From Streptomyces yatensis (lineage in GTDB: Bacteria > Actinomycetota > Actinomycetes > Streptomycetales > Streptomycetaceae): a DNA stretch of 64,000 nt. Of this stretch, positions 45,307 to 54,690 are shown one piece after another. The stretch is from positions 10,296,358 to 10,360,357 of the forward strand of contig NZ_CP072941.1 in NCBI RefSeq assembly GCF_018069625.1, written 5' to 3'. A program made the translations under genes and the position numbers. Each line of letters begins with the position of its first letter. The first letter of the stretch is position 1. The notes under the pieces were generated by a model. That model did no database searches. It was not told where the DNA came from and was given only the letters and a program-made list of their open reading frames with translations.

Positions 45307-47454
45307 TTGACACCGCCCGACCGCTTCAGCGCGGCCGACGACCCCTGGATCGACGTCCGTGACCAGCACGGCTACCACCGCACCGGCCTGCGCGGCCTGA
45401 TCCTTGACGCCCACACCATCGAAGACCTCGCCGTGGCCGCCGCCCCGGCCGCATCGGCCATCCTGCGCATCGCGACCGTCCTGGCCGCCCGCATCACCGG
45501 CCTCGACGACCCCGAACTGAACGCCGACACCTGGAACCGGCACCGCAGTGAACTCCTCGGCCGTACCGACGGGTTCGACACCGACGCCGTCAACACCTAC
45601 TTCGCGAAGTACTCCTTCGACGTGTTCGACCCGTTACGGCCCTGGATGCAGGACCCCCGGCTGCGCGAGCAGTGCGCGATACCCTCCGGCATCAACACGC
45701 TCGTCTTCGGACGCCCCGCAGGCAACAACCTGGCCTGGCTCAGCCCCCACCACGACCAAGCAGCGATGCCCCTGCCCACCGGCGAGGCACTCCAGCACCT
45801 CCTCATCCACCACTACTACGGAGCATCCGGCGGCTGCACCTCCCGCACAGCCGGCACACTCACATGCCCCCGCGCCGCCGCCGGCCCCCTGCGCGGCACC
45901 GTCTCCTTCCACCCCCTGGGCCGCACCCTGTACGAAACGCTCCTGGCAGGCATCCCGAAATTCACCGCCGACGAACAGAGCGAACCAGACCACTGCCCAT
46001 GGGAAGAGCCCCAACTCCCCGACCCGCAAGCCCCCTTACCGCCCGCCACCTGGCCGGGACGGCGCCTGACAGGCATGAACCGGCACTCCGTGCTCCTCGT
46101 GCCCGGCGACGACGCGAGCACCGTCACCAACGCCTACCTGACCTGGTCCACCCAGCAGCCCCGGCTCGCGGTGACCGACCCCTACCTCGTCGTCCGCACC
46201 GGCACCGGCCGCCCGCCCCAAGCCCGTCCCCGCCGCGCGGACGCCGACCGCGCCTGGTGGCGCGAGCTGGACTCCCTGGTCCTGGCTCCCGACGAACAGC
46301 ATGCGACACGCCGCCCGGAAGTCTTCGACACCCTCAACGACCTCCCACCCCCAGTACGCAAGAGCCTGCGCGTACGGGTCCACGGCTTCGACCAGGACAC
46401 CAAAACCATCCAGCGCCGCTGGTACACGGCCATCACCCCGCCCCTGCTCGCCTGGAGTCAGGAACACGACCCCGCACGCGCCAACCGCATCTCCGAATGC
46501 TGCACCGCAGCCGAGAGCACCGCCTCCCGCCTGACGTTCCTGACCAACCAGGCGTGGAAGGACACCTGCCACGCAGCCCCCTCCTCAAAAGATCCCTCGT
46601 GGACCGCCACAGCCCGCAGCCTGTACTGGCAGCAAGCCGAAGCAGCGTTCTGGCACCTCCTGGACACCGACACCCCCGCACGGATCACGTTCGCCGACAC
46701 CGCAGCCCGCGCCCTGCGCACCGCGACTGCCAGCGCCCGCTTCCGCCACCGCGCCGCCGCCCGCGCCATCGCCACAGCAGTCGACGCCCTCTACACCCGC
46801 CCCCCGCCGCCCGCGCACGCCAGGACCCTGATGCCCACTGCGATTGAGTACCGCCGCCACTACACCGGCTTCACCGCAAAGGTCGAGAAAGCCTGCACCG
46901 ACCCCAAAGCGCGGCGGACCCTGCGCCAGGGCCGCGGCCGCCCGGTCGACGACTGCAACGGCATGCACCGCTTCCTGTCCGTGCTCACCCACGGCTACGG
47001 GCAACGCCGCGTCCACTACACCGTCGCCTCCCTGATCGCCCACGTCGACCCCCTCGATGCCGTACGGGCAGCACACGCCACCAGCACCGAACAACCCACC
47101 ACCCCCGCAGCCACGAACCCCGACCCTGCCCCCGACCTCGACCCCTACAGTCCGGCCACCTGGCGGAAACGGCCCAACCTCGGCGCGACCCTCGCCCACG
47201 CGGTGCGCACCGCCGACTTCAACGAGACCCGTACCGACGAACTCCTCGCCGTCCTGGTCCGTCTCAGCGAGAACCAGCTGCACCGCCGCCTGCCCTCCCT
47301 GACCGGCCGTCTCATCGACGCAGACCTCACCCCCGACTGGCCGGTTCTTCTCGACGACCTCGCCCAGCGCGACCACGACCGGGGCCGGGTCGCCACCCGC
47401 TGGCAGGACGCCTTCTACCGCACCCTGTACCTGACCTCCAAGGAAACCCCGTGA
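45307..47454 (+). CDS. cas8e: Cas8e (Cse1) fused to Cas11 (Cse2)
   Basis: The 715-aa frame starts with TTG 45307. Residues ~1-505 are Cse1, the large Cascade subunit that finds the PAM and recruits Cas3: ADDPWIDVRDQHGYHRTGLR, IPSGINTLVFGRPAGNNLAW and TSRTAGTLTCPRAAAG with family-typical order. From ~residue 511 it is Cse2, the small subunit lining the target strand: IEYRRHYTGFTAKVEKACTD, DCNGMHRFLSVLTHGYGQRR, HYTVASLIAHV, GATLAHAVRTADFNETRTDE and RWQDAFYRTLYL. In standard systems these are separate genes (about 500 and 180 aa). A Pro/Thr/Asp-rich insert sits inside the Cse2 part. The stop overlaps the next GTG. Confidence 0.88.
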   Translation: MTPPDRFSAADDPWIDVRDQHGYHRTGLRGLILDAHTIEDLAVAAAPAASAILRIATVLAARITGLDDPELNADTWNRHRSELLGRTDGFDTDAVNTYFAKYSFDVFDPLRPWMQDPRLREQCAIPSGINTLVFGRPAGNNLAWLSPHHDQAAMPLPTGEALQHLLIHHYYGASGGCTSRTAGTLTCPRAAAGPLRGTVSFHPLGRTLYETLLAGIPKFTADEQSEPDHCPWEEPQLPDPQAPLPPATWPGRRLTGMNRHSVLLVPGDDASTVTNAYLTWSTQQPRLAVTDPYLVVRTGTGRPPQARPRRADADRAWWRELDSLVLAPDEQHATRRPEVFDTLNDLPPPVRKSLRVRVHGFDQDTKTIQRRWYTAITPPLLAWSQEHDPARANRISECCTAAESTASRLTFLTNQAWKDTCHAAPSSKDPSWTATARSLYWQQAEAAFWHLLDTDTPARITFADTAARALRTATASARFRHRAAARAIATAVDALYTRPPPPAHARTLMPTAIEYRRHYTGFTAKVEKACTDPKARRTLRQGRGRPVDDCNGMHRFLSVLTHGYGQRRVHYTVASLIAHVDPLDAVRAAHATSTEQPTTPAATNPDPAPDLDPYSPATWRKRPNLGATLAHAVRTADFNETRTDELLAVLVRLSENQLHRRLPSLTGRLIDADLTPDWPVLLDDLAQRDHDRGRVATRWQDAFYRTLYLTSKETP

Positions 47455-48605
47455 CTGCTGCCCGCTTCCTCGACATCCACGCCCTCCACCCGAGCACGGC
47501 CGCCAATCTGAACAGCGACGAGAGCGGGGAACCCAAAACCCTCGAACTGGGCGGCGCCATCCGCACGATGATCTCCTCCCAGGCATGGAAACGCCCGATC
47601 CGACTGGCCGTCGAAGAAGAACTCGACGAGCACGCCGCCCGCACCCGCATGGTCCCTCCGACCGTCACCGACGCGCTGCGCGCCGAGGGCTGGACCGAGG
47701 ACCTGGCATCGTTCGCCGCGGCCCAGATCGCCGCCAGCGCGAAGACCGGGGGACTCAAGACCAATCCCCAAGAAGACCACCGCACCCAGGCCATGTTCTT
47801 CCTGCCCGCCGACACCGCCCGCCACCTGACACAACTGTGCCGCACCCACCGCACCACCCTCGAAGAAGGCCTGGCCAAACAGACCGCCACCAAGAAGCCG
47901 GCCCCCGCACTCCTGCCCACCGACGAGATCACCGCCCAGCTCACCCGCCGCACCGCCAGCATCAGCCTCTTCGGGCGCATGCTCACCGAAATCCACGACG
48001 GCCACATCCAAGCCGCCGTACAGATGGCCCCGGCCTTCACCGTCCACCGCAGCGAGCCCCAGCCGGACTTCTTCACCGCCGTCGATGACTGGCCCCGCCC
48101 TGGCGAAGCAGGCAGCGCCCACCTCAACACCGCCTACCGCTCCACCGGACACTTCTACCGCTTCGCGACCGTCAACACCACCACACTCCTGGCCAACCTG
48201 AACGGCGACACCACCACCGCCCGCACCCTCATCGACCTGTTCACCCAGGCATTCATCATGACCATGCCCCGCGGCGGACAGACCTCCGCAGCCGCGCACA
48301 CCGTGCCCGACCTCGTCCACTACGTCGTACGTGACCGCCGACCCGTCTCCTACGGCGCCGCCTTCGAACAACCCGTCCGCTCCCACGGCCAGGGCTACGT
48401 CCTGCCCGCCCGCCAGGCCCTCACCACGTACGCCACCACCATCGACCGCCTCATCGGCACCCGCCACCGCATCACCCACGGCCACGCCACCACCGCCGGC
48501 ACCCCCATCGGAGAACTGGGCACCCACCACACCGGTTTCGATGACCTCGCCGCCACCTGCGCCCGCACGGCCCTGCCCGACACCCCCAGCCAGGCCGCCG
48601 CATGA
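47451..48605 (+). CDS. cas7e: Cas7e (Cse4) backbone subunit
   Basis: The 384-aa protein forms the Cascade backbone along the crRNA. It begins MTAARFLDIHALHPSTAANL, then NSDESGEPKTLELGGAIRTM and ISSQAWKRPIRLAVEEE. Later it has GRMLTEIHDGHIQAAVQMAP, HLNTAYRSTGHFYRFATVNT and AFIMTMPRGGQTSAAAHTVP, all standard for Cas7e. GTG 47451 overlaps the cas8e stop. The frame is intact, unlike cas5e next to it. Confidence 0.93.
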   Translation: MTAARFLDIHALHPSTAANLNSDESGEPKTLELGGAIRTMISSQAWKRPIRLAVEEELDEHAARTRMVPPTVTDALRAEGWTEDLASFAAAQIAASAKTGGLKTNPQEDHRTQAMFFLPADTARHLTQLCRTHRTTLEEGLAKQTATKKPAPALLPTDEITAQLTRRTASISLFGRMLTEIHDGHIQAAVQMAPAFTVHRSEPQPDFFTAVDDWPRPGEAGSAHLNTAYRSTGHFYRFATVNTTTLLANLNGDTTTARTLIDLFTQAFIMTMPRGGQTSAAAHTVPDLVHYVVRDRRPVSYGAAFEQPVRSHGQGYVLPARQALTTYATTIDRLIGTRHRITHGHATTAGTPIGELGTHHTGFDDLAATCARTALPDTPSQAAA

Positions 48606-49399
48606 GCCGCGGACTGGTCCTGCGCGCAGCCGGCCTCCTGCAGTCCTACGGCGAGGCAGGCACCTTTCACCACCGCGACACCACAACCTTCCCCACCCGG
48701 TCCGCACTGATCGGCATGTTCGCCGCCGCCCAGGGACGCACCGCCGAACACGCCCTGGACCCTTACCCCGAACTGCCGGGCACCCCCAGCCACCGCGACC
48801 TTGCCCTCACCATCCGCGTCGACTGCCCCGGCACCCCTACCGCGACTGGCACACCACCGGCGGCGGACGCCCCCACCGCCAAGGCCTGCACACCAGCGAC
48901 GGGAAATACCGCACCCAAAACAGATCCACGCACATCTCCCAACGGGACTATCTGACCGGCGCCGTCTTCACCATCGCCGTCCAAGGCCCCGCCCGCTCCT
49001 GGCGCACATCGCCACCACACTCACCACCCCGCGCTTCTCCCCCTACCTCGGCCGACGCGTCTGCCTGCCCGACGAACCCTCCTCATCCACACCGACATCC
49101 CCGACCCCGAAACCGCCCTGCGCGACCGCGTCCCCCTCAGCCTCGCCCACCCACCCCGCCCCGGCCAGACCCACGTGCCCATCGACTTCTGGGCCGAACA
49201 CCCCCCACACCCCGGCACCCCACCCGACCGCGAAACCCCGAGCGAACCAGCCGACTTCACCCACACCCGCCGCCACCACCTGCTCCGCCCCCTGTGGAGA
49301 ACCACCGAACCACTCCCCACCACCCTCTACGCCGGACCCCGGCCCATCGACACCCTCACCGACTACATCCTCAAGGACACCCCATGCCGGCAACCCTGA
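48602..49399 (+). pseudogene. cas5e: Cas5e (CasD), three frameshifts as written
   Basis: ATG 48602 starts a normal Cas5e: GLVLRAAGLLQSYGEAGTFH, then RDTTTFPTRSALIGMFAAAQ and LPGTPSHRDLALTIRVD. At ~48835 the text passes to the second frame (YRDWHTTGGGRPHRQGLHTS, RTQNRSTHISQRDYLTGAVF, TIAVQGPA). At ~49003 it passes to the third (LLAHIATTLTTPRFSPYLGR, RVCLPDEP). At ~49078 it returns (PDPETALRDRVPLSLAHPPR, HVPIDFWAEHPPH) and ends at 49399. Each step is one missing base. Joined, they give a full-length ~265-aa Cas5e, which caps the crRNA 5' handle. Either the gene is dead or the sequence has errors. Confidence 0.85.
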
Positions 49400-50022
49400 C
49401 CCGCATCATCCTCAACCGCCACCACCGCAGAGCCTGCAACGACCTCGCCTACCGACCCGGCCTCCACAAAACCATGATGCGCCTCCTGCCCCACCCCGAC
49501 GGCCCCCACCCCCGCAAAGCCGGCGGCCTCCTTTTCCGCCTCGACCCCGGCCTCGACCCCGTCCTCCTCGTCCAAACCGCCGACACCCCACACCTCGCCG
49601 GCCTCCCCGACGGCTACGGAGACATCACCACCCGCGACCTCACCCCCATCCTGACCGGCCTCACTCCCCACCTCCCCGTGCGCTACCGCATCACCGCCGC
49701 CCCCGTCGTCAGCCGCAGCGCCGACGCCGTACCCCACCCCGTCACCGGACGCCTCCGCGGCAAACTCACCCCCCTGACCGGACCGGACGCCATCGCCTGG
49801 TGGCAACGCCGCGCCCCGGCCGCCGGCCTGCACCTCACCAGCCTCCCCGCAGCCACACCCTGCCCCTTCCCCTCTCCCCGCCCAGGACCCTACGAGCGCC
49901 TGACCCAGTTCGACGGCACGGCCACCATCAGCGAACCGGCCCTCCTCGACACCGCGATCCGCGAAGGCATCGGCCGCGGCAAGGCCTACGGAGCCGGCCT
50001 GCTCACCCTCACCCCCGGCTGA
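49384..50022 (+). CDS. cas6e: Cas6e (CasE) CRISPR endoribonuclease
   Basis: The 212-aa protein cuts the repeat hairpin to make crRNAs. It begins MPATLTRIILNRHHRRACND and contains the catalytic His in PGLHKTMMRLLPHPDG, ferredoxin-like cores, and the Gly-rich C-terminal loop REGIGRGKAYGAGLLTLTP. It overlaps the cas5e end by 16 bases. The frame and the key residues are intact, so the arrays here could be processed. Confidence 0.92.
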   Translation: MPATLTRIILNRHHRRACNDLAYRPGLHKTMMRLLPHPDGPHPRKAGGLLFRLDPGLDPVLLVQTADTPHLAGLPDGYGDITTRDLTPILTGLTPHLPVRYRITAAPVVSRSADAVPHPVTGRLRGKLTPLTGPDAIAWWQRRAPAAGLHLTSLPAATPCPFPSPRPGPYERLTQFDGTATISEPALLDTAIREGIGRGKAYGAGLLTLTPG

Positions 50023-50063
50023 ACCATCCCGCCCTCCACGAAGCACGAAAGGCACCCCCCGCC

Positions 50064-51647
50064 ATGCAACCGCCCCTGCCCGCTCCCGACGACACCCGGC
50101 TGCGAGCCCTGGCAGTCAGCCGCCTGCTACACCACAGCGAACTCGGCACCCTCGCCCCCGGGCACACCCGCGCCGTATGCGACGCCTTCGGCGTCACCTC
50201 CCGTACCGTCCGCCGCTGGATGAAAAACGCCGCGGCCAACAACGGCACCTACACCCCACAGGGCCGCCCCGCCTACCAGCTCACCGACCACGCCATCGAA
50301 GTCATCGCACGATTGCGGGGCAACGTCACCGCCGCCTACAAGGAACTCAAAGAAGAACCCTTCAAGGACGAGAAACTCCCTTCCCCGGCCACGTTCCACC
50401 GGGCAGCCCAACGCCACTGGAACAAAGGACAGCGCGCCGGCCTGAGCGGAGGAGAAAGCGCCCGCCGCCGCTACGACATCCACGGAGAACGCGAACACCA
50501 CCACCGCAACTATGCCTGGGAAACCGACCACGTCGAAGCCAGCGTCCCCGTCATCCTCGACGGCCACGTCCGCAAACCATGGATCACCTGGTTCATCGAC
50601 TGCGCCACCAAATGTATCTGCGGCGTCGCCATCACCCCCCAGACACCCAGCAGGGAAAGCATCCTCGTCGCCCTGCGCGACGCCATCCTCACCGAAGCGC
50701 CGCACAACCCCTATGGCGGGATCCCCGACCGCATCCGCGTCGACGGCGGCCGCGACTTCCTCTCCCGCACCGTCGGCCAGGCACTCGGCTCGCTCGGCAC
50801 TGAAACACATCGTGCTGCCGCCCCGCCGCCCCGACCTGAAAGCCACCGTCGAAGCAGCCAACGGCGCCATCAAAAAAACCCTCTTCGCCGACTTCCCCGG
50901 CTACACCGAAGCCCCCACCCTGTCAGGCGGCAAACCCGTCGACCCGACCAGCCCCTCCTGCACTTCGAAGGCTTCGTCGCCCTCGTCCTCGACTGGATCC
51001 GCAAACGCAACACCGTCCACACCATGGACAAACTCGACGGAAAAACCCCCGAGCAGGCATGGACGGACGACCTCACCCCCATCTTCGATGTCCCTGCCGA
51101 AGACCTGCACACCCTCACCCTTGAGCGCGCCGGTAAACCCCTGACCATCAACAACAGCGGCGTCCGCTGGCGCAAACGCGACTACATCGCCGAATGGATG
51201 CACGGCCACGCCGGCGAAAAGGTCCACCTGCGCCACCTCCTGCACCACGACCACCGCGTCGAGCTCTACGAGCCCGGCACCCTCCGCCACCTCGGCCCCG
51301 CCTTCCTCACCGATCAGGTGACCCCCGCCCAGCGCAGAGCACTCGACCGAGCCCGCCGCAGCGAGGCCGACCGACTGCGCAACGCACTCAAAAAGGCCGA
51401 GAGGAACCGCAACGCACGCTACGAAGCCGTCACCGAAGCACGCCCACCCCGACGGCTGGACGCCCTCACCCAGGACGAAGCGACCGAACAACTACGCGAA
51501 CTCAACGCCACCAGCCAGGCATTCGAACCGCTCCCGGACTTCATTCCGCTTCCCGAACCCTCCGACGACCTGACCATGCCCCTGGACCACCGCCCCAACC
51601 AGCCCGAGGACGAACACCCCGACGACCAGACCGGACTCCGAACATGA
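50064..51647 (+). CDS. DDE transposase, TnsB/Mu-like
   Basis: The 527-aa frame has an N-terminal HTH region (DAFGVTSRTVRRWMKNAAAN, AYQLTDHAIEVIARLRGNVT), an RNase H-fold integrase core and a Mu-type C-terminal barrel (GVRWRKRDYIAEWMHGHAGE) followed by a charged coiled-coil tail, typical for binding the AAA+ partner. Asp155 is in WETDHVEASV and Asp227 in RIRVDGGRDF. Glu (codon at 50851, VEAANGAIKKTLF) is 36 codons further on. Between ~50800 and ~50955 the homologous text lies in another frame (KHIVLPPRRPDLKATVEAAN), so two compensating indels remove the catalytic Glu from the written product. AAAGG lies upstream of ATG 50064. It follows cas6e by 41 bases. Confidence 0.85.
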   Translation: MQPPLPAPDDTRLRALAVSRLLHHSELGTLAPGHTRAVCDAFGVTSRTVRRWMKNAAANNGTYTPQGRPAYQLTDHAIEVIARLRGNVTAAYKELKEEPFKDEKLPSPATFHRAAQRHWNKGQRAGLSGGESARRRYDIHGEREHHHRNYAWETDHVEASVPVILDGHVRKPWITWFIDCATKCICGVAITPQTPSRESILVALRDAILTEAPHNPYGGIPDRIRVDGGRDFLSRTVGQALGSLGTETHRAAAPPPRPESHRRSSQRRHQKNPLRRLPRLHRSPHPVRRQTRRPDQPLLHFEGFVALVLDWIRKRNTVHTMDKLDGKTPEQAWTDDLTPIFDVPAEDLHTLTLERAGKPLTINNSGVRWRKRDYIAEWMHGHAGEKVHLRHLLHHDHRVELYEPGTLRHLGPAFLTDQVTPAQRRALDRARRSEADRLRNALKKAERNRNARYEAVTEARPPRRLDALTQDEATEQLRELNATSQAFEPLPDFIPLPEPSDDLTMPLDHRPNQPEDEHPDDQTGLRT

Positions 51648-52434
51648 CCCAGCCACCCGCCCCCGCCTGCCGGCTTCCCGACCCCATCCACGACCACTAC
51701 CAGCGCCTCGCCGGAGCCCACACGGTAGGCACCAAGGCAGCCCGCGAAACGGAACAACTCATCAAGGAGGCCATCGAGCACCACTCCATCATCTGCATCC
51801 ACGGACAAGTCGGCCTCGGCAAGACCTTCGCCGTCCACCGCGCCCTGCGTAAATTCGCCCCCACAACACCGTCCGCCTCCGCTTCGACGCCAGCGCCACC
51901 AAGACCGAGGTCTACCACGCCTTCTGGCGCGCCCTCGCCCTGCCGGGCAAGCCCCTCGACAACCTCGCCGCCTGCAAAGGCGACATCCGACAGGCCCTCG
52001 CCAGCCAGCCCCACGTCCTGCTCATCGACGAAGTCCAGAACATCAACACCTCGCTCATGGAGAGCGCCCGGATCCTGTGGGACGAAGAGACAAACCCCCT
52101 CACCGTCATCCTCGTCGGCAGCGGCAACACCCGCCAACGAGTCCTGCGCCACGCACCCCTGCACTCCCGCCTCTACCAGGCCCAGCAGTTCAGACCACTG
52201 AGCCTTGCCGAGGTCTTCAACAACATCCCTCCCTACCACGCCGTGTGGAACGACGCCGACCAGGACCTCCTGGCCTTCACCGACGACGCAGGCGCACACG
52301 GCTACTTCCGTAACTGGGCCAAGATCACCTTCCATGCCCAGGAAGCCCTGAAGAAGAACCCCGAACTCACGATGAGCAAAGAACTCATCCGCTGGATCCT
52401 CGGTCGGCTCGACACCACCACCCGTCACTCCTGA
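51644..52434 (+). pseudogene. AAA+ ATPase, TnsC/TniB-like (one frameshift)
   Basis: ATG 51644 overlaps the transposase stop. The first frame gives DPIHDHYQRLAGAHTVGTKA and SIICIHGQVGLGKTFAVHRA (Walker A GQVGLGKT). Near 51862 one base is missing, and the next frame continues VRLRFDASATKTEVYHAFWR, HVLLIDEVQNINTSLMESAR (Walker B), VILVGSGN (sensor) and a C-terminus ending at 52434. Rebuilt, it is about 263 aa. Such ATPases load on target DNA and activate TnsB/MuA. In CRISPR-associated transposons they link the guide complex to the transposase. Confidence 0.82.
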
Positions 52435-52469
52435 ACCCGCCGGAGCGGGCCCGCAGACAGGGGAGGTGA

Positions 52470-53268
52470 GCAGTCCTTGTCGGAGCGAACTTCAGTCGCT
52501 GCAACCACCAGGCTCCCACCGACGACCGCGCTGGCACAGGCCGGTGGATCGCCATCGACGAGTCCGGTTACCACGGCGATCAACTCCACGGCGGCGACCG
52601 TTACGTGATCATAGCCTCGGTGGCCATCGACGACGCGGAAGCAGCCGGATCGTGGACACGCTGCGACGAGAGGCGGGAATCCAGAAGTCCGCGACAGAGG
52701 TGAAGCTCCAGAAGATGTTCACCGGCGGGGAAGCCGGTCAGCGCCGTCGGCTCTTGGGCGAACTGCTGGCACCCGGCGCGCCCTTGCACGACCGTGCTTC
52801 GGTGTACGTGATCGACAAGCACTACTTTGTCGCGGCCAAGCTCGTAGACCTCGTGCTGGAGGATACGCCTACGCTCGCCGCCGCAAGGCCCCCCAGGCGA
52901 AGAAGGCGGCAGAGGTCCTGGACATGCTGCGCAAGACCCGCCCAGAAGCCGATGAGTTCGCCCGTGAGCGTCCGGCCGAGGCCACACCGACCGGAGAGCA
53001 CGGCCTCCTGGACGACACTACGGACCTCCTCGTCACCGCGGTGCCCACGGTCATTCTCCACGCGTCGATACGCTACGGCGGCAAGCCCCAGGTCCTCGCG
53101 GACGACCAGAGGCTGCTGACTGACGACAAACTCGACGTCCTGGAACGCGGGGCCACGGCCGTGGGCTTGGTCCACGGCCTCATCAACGGGGCCGTCACCG
53201 AAACTGAAGCTCGGACCGCTCACTGCGGAGGACGGCCCGCGGTGAATACCGGGGCCGACGGGTGCTAG
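52470..53268 (+). pseudogene. DUF3800-like protein, frameshifted
   Basis: The segment RWIAIDESGYHGDQLHGGDR and YVIIASVAIDDAEA has the D-E-S start of DUF3800 (RNase H-like fold, common in defence and mobile loci). Further frames give DTLRREAGIQKSATEVKLQK, RASVYVIDKHYFVAAKLVDL, LDMLRKTRPEADEFARERPA and HGLLDDTTDLLVTAVPTVIL. At least three frame changes occur (near 52555, 52640 and 52875). It lies just after the transposition genes and could be cargo. Function unknown. Confidence 0.6.
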
Positions 53269-53534
53269 GGAGCGCCGTCGACTCTGCTTGTTCGTCTTCG
53301 GTCACCGCCGCCAGCGGGTGACCGGCCACGCGCCGCTATGCGCCGCCACGGGCCTGCCCATCTTGTCAGGGACGCGGGTGCCCAGACCGGCTTGCTGTCC
53401 GGATGTGTCGGACAGGACCCTAAGCCTGCCCAGCGAGCACTCTTCTGGCGCTCCCTTGAACCCTGCGGCCAGGATCTCGAACGCCTCCCCTTGACCACCG
53501 GCGCTCCGAGTTCGTGCAGGTCAGCCACCAGAAC

Positions 53535-53942
53535 CTAGCGCCACATCAGGTGGGGGCTTGTACGGTCGTCGTCGGTGAGCGTGCGCTCGCCTATGTGACG
53601 GGTGGCGCCCTCGGTGAAATAGCTGCGGTGGGCTGCCCACAGGCCGGCGTAGAAGTGCCGGAAGATGAAGTCCATGAACCGTCCCACGTGCATAGGTGCG
53701 GCACAGGCGATTCGGCACTGTATGGAGTTGAGGGTCAGATGTGAGGCAGGGTGTCCCGGAGCGGCGGATGCCGGGTCGTAGTCGAAGCGTATGGCCGAGT
53801 GCAGCACCATACTGGTGGGGGTGTCTGCGGCGTAGATGTTCACGACGTCCAGTAGTGGTTCGACACGGACGAGGTCTGGGTCCATGCGGTAGGGCGTGGG
53901 TATGTAGGCGAGCCGGTGGCCGGCGGCAGGCCCGTCACCCAC
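53535..53942 (-). pseudogene. DUF2290-like protein, N-terminally truncated
   Basis: The 135 codons encode LVRVEPLLDVVNIYAADTPT, HSAIRFDYDPASAAPGHPAS, HLTLNSIQCRIACAAPMHVG and RFMDFIFRHFYAGLW. This resembles the C-terminal part of DUF2290 proteins, which sit in restriction or defence islands. The start region is replaced at 53940 by an IS fragment on the other strand. Role unknown. Confidence 0.5.
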
Positions 53943-54128
53943 AACCGATCTCTACCGCGACCGCAACACGGTCGAGCGGGCCATCAACAGGATGAAGGAC
54001 TGGCGAGGCATCGCGACCCGCTACGACAAGACGCCCGAGAGCTACCTCGCCGGACTTCATCTCCGCGCAGCGACCATCTGGATCAGCAACATCCTAAAAG
54101 CCCAATGATCACAACTGGAGACAGTCCC
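53941..54128 (+). mobile_element. IS5-type transposase fragment with terminal repeat
   Basis: The plus frame TDLYRDRNTVERAINRMKDW, RGIATRYDKTPESYLAGLHL, RAATIWISNILKAQ-stop (54108) is the C-terminus of IS5-group DDE transposases, with the catalytic-Glu segment VERAINR. Just after, ACTGGAGACAGTCCC looks like the right inverted repeat. The rest of the IS is absent. Confidence 0.75.
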
Positions 54129-54690
54129 TAGTGACCTGTGGGTTCGAGGCTCGGCGGGCCGTGTTTTGCTCACTTTACCGGAGCCGGATGTTTCGGTGAG
54201 GGCGTTGCTGGGTGGGGCGCCCCGGCAGGCTATCTCTGATCCTGACCTCCGGCCGGGCCGCCGCCGCGACGGCGACCGTTGCTGCTCGGCGTGGCAGGAG
54301 CGCGCTGGGGCGACGCTGAGTCCGGGCAGTCCGGGGGGAATGCCGCCGGCGCGTCCCGGCGGGAGGTCGTCGCGTACGGCGCGGCCGCCCCGCCGTCGGC
54401 TTTGCGTCATTCCCGACACGCCCGGTGGTCAAGGCATGCTTGACATCGCAGTGAAAGGCCGGGACCGGAACCGTTCGAACGGGTGACCTGAGGCGAGGCT
54501 GCGCTGCCCGCTTCGCGTACGCGACTCTCCCCATGCGGCCTAATTTATATGTCGTCACGAACTGACCTCTCATTGATTCTCTTGCATGGTTTTCCGTCAC
54601 ATGCGGCTTTTGGGGTTGTGGGCGCGATGACCTCTTTGCACGCTGATGAGCAGATGTCATCACAACCGTGAGCACGTGCAGGGGGACGCG
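54129..54690. other. no supported gene
   Basis: About 560 bases. The minus-strand frame here is shadow-like. The stretch 54540-54640 is AT-richer and may contain a promoter for the operon at 54691. Confidence 0.45.

Larger units (their letters stand above)
41291..52434 (+). mobile_element. candidate type I-E CRISPR-associated transposon (left part; right end not located)
   Basis: The left border is set by the ISL3 transposase break at 41290/41291, where foreign sequence starts TGCTGAGTC. It contains GTGAGA repeats (41397-41468), a CRISPR array, cas3 with a dead nuclease domain, cas8e-cas11, cas7e, cas5e, cas6e, then DDE and AAA+ transposition genes, all on the plus strand. Cargo may extend past 52434, even past the window. 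I found neither the right end nor the missing ISL3 N-terminus. I saw no tniQ or tnsA. Confidence 0.6.

Noticed and set aside
45098..45362. Small Pro/Arg-rich frames between cas3 and cas8e
   Set aside because: No ribosome-binding site and random-looking composition. The cas8e start lies inside.
52435..53300. tniQ or tnsA after the AAA+ gene
   Set aside because: The next gene has a DUF3800-type D-E-S start, and I see no TniQ zinc or HTH pattern nor a TnsA nuclease motif.
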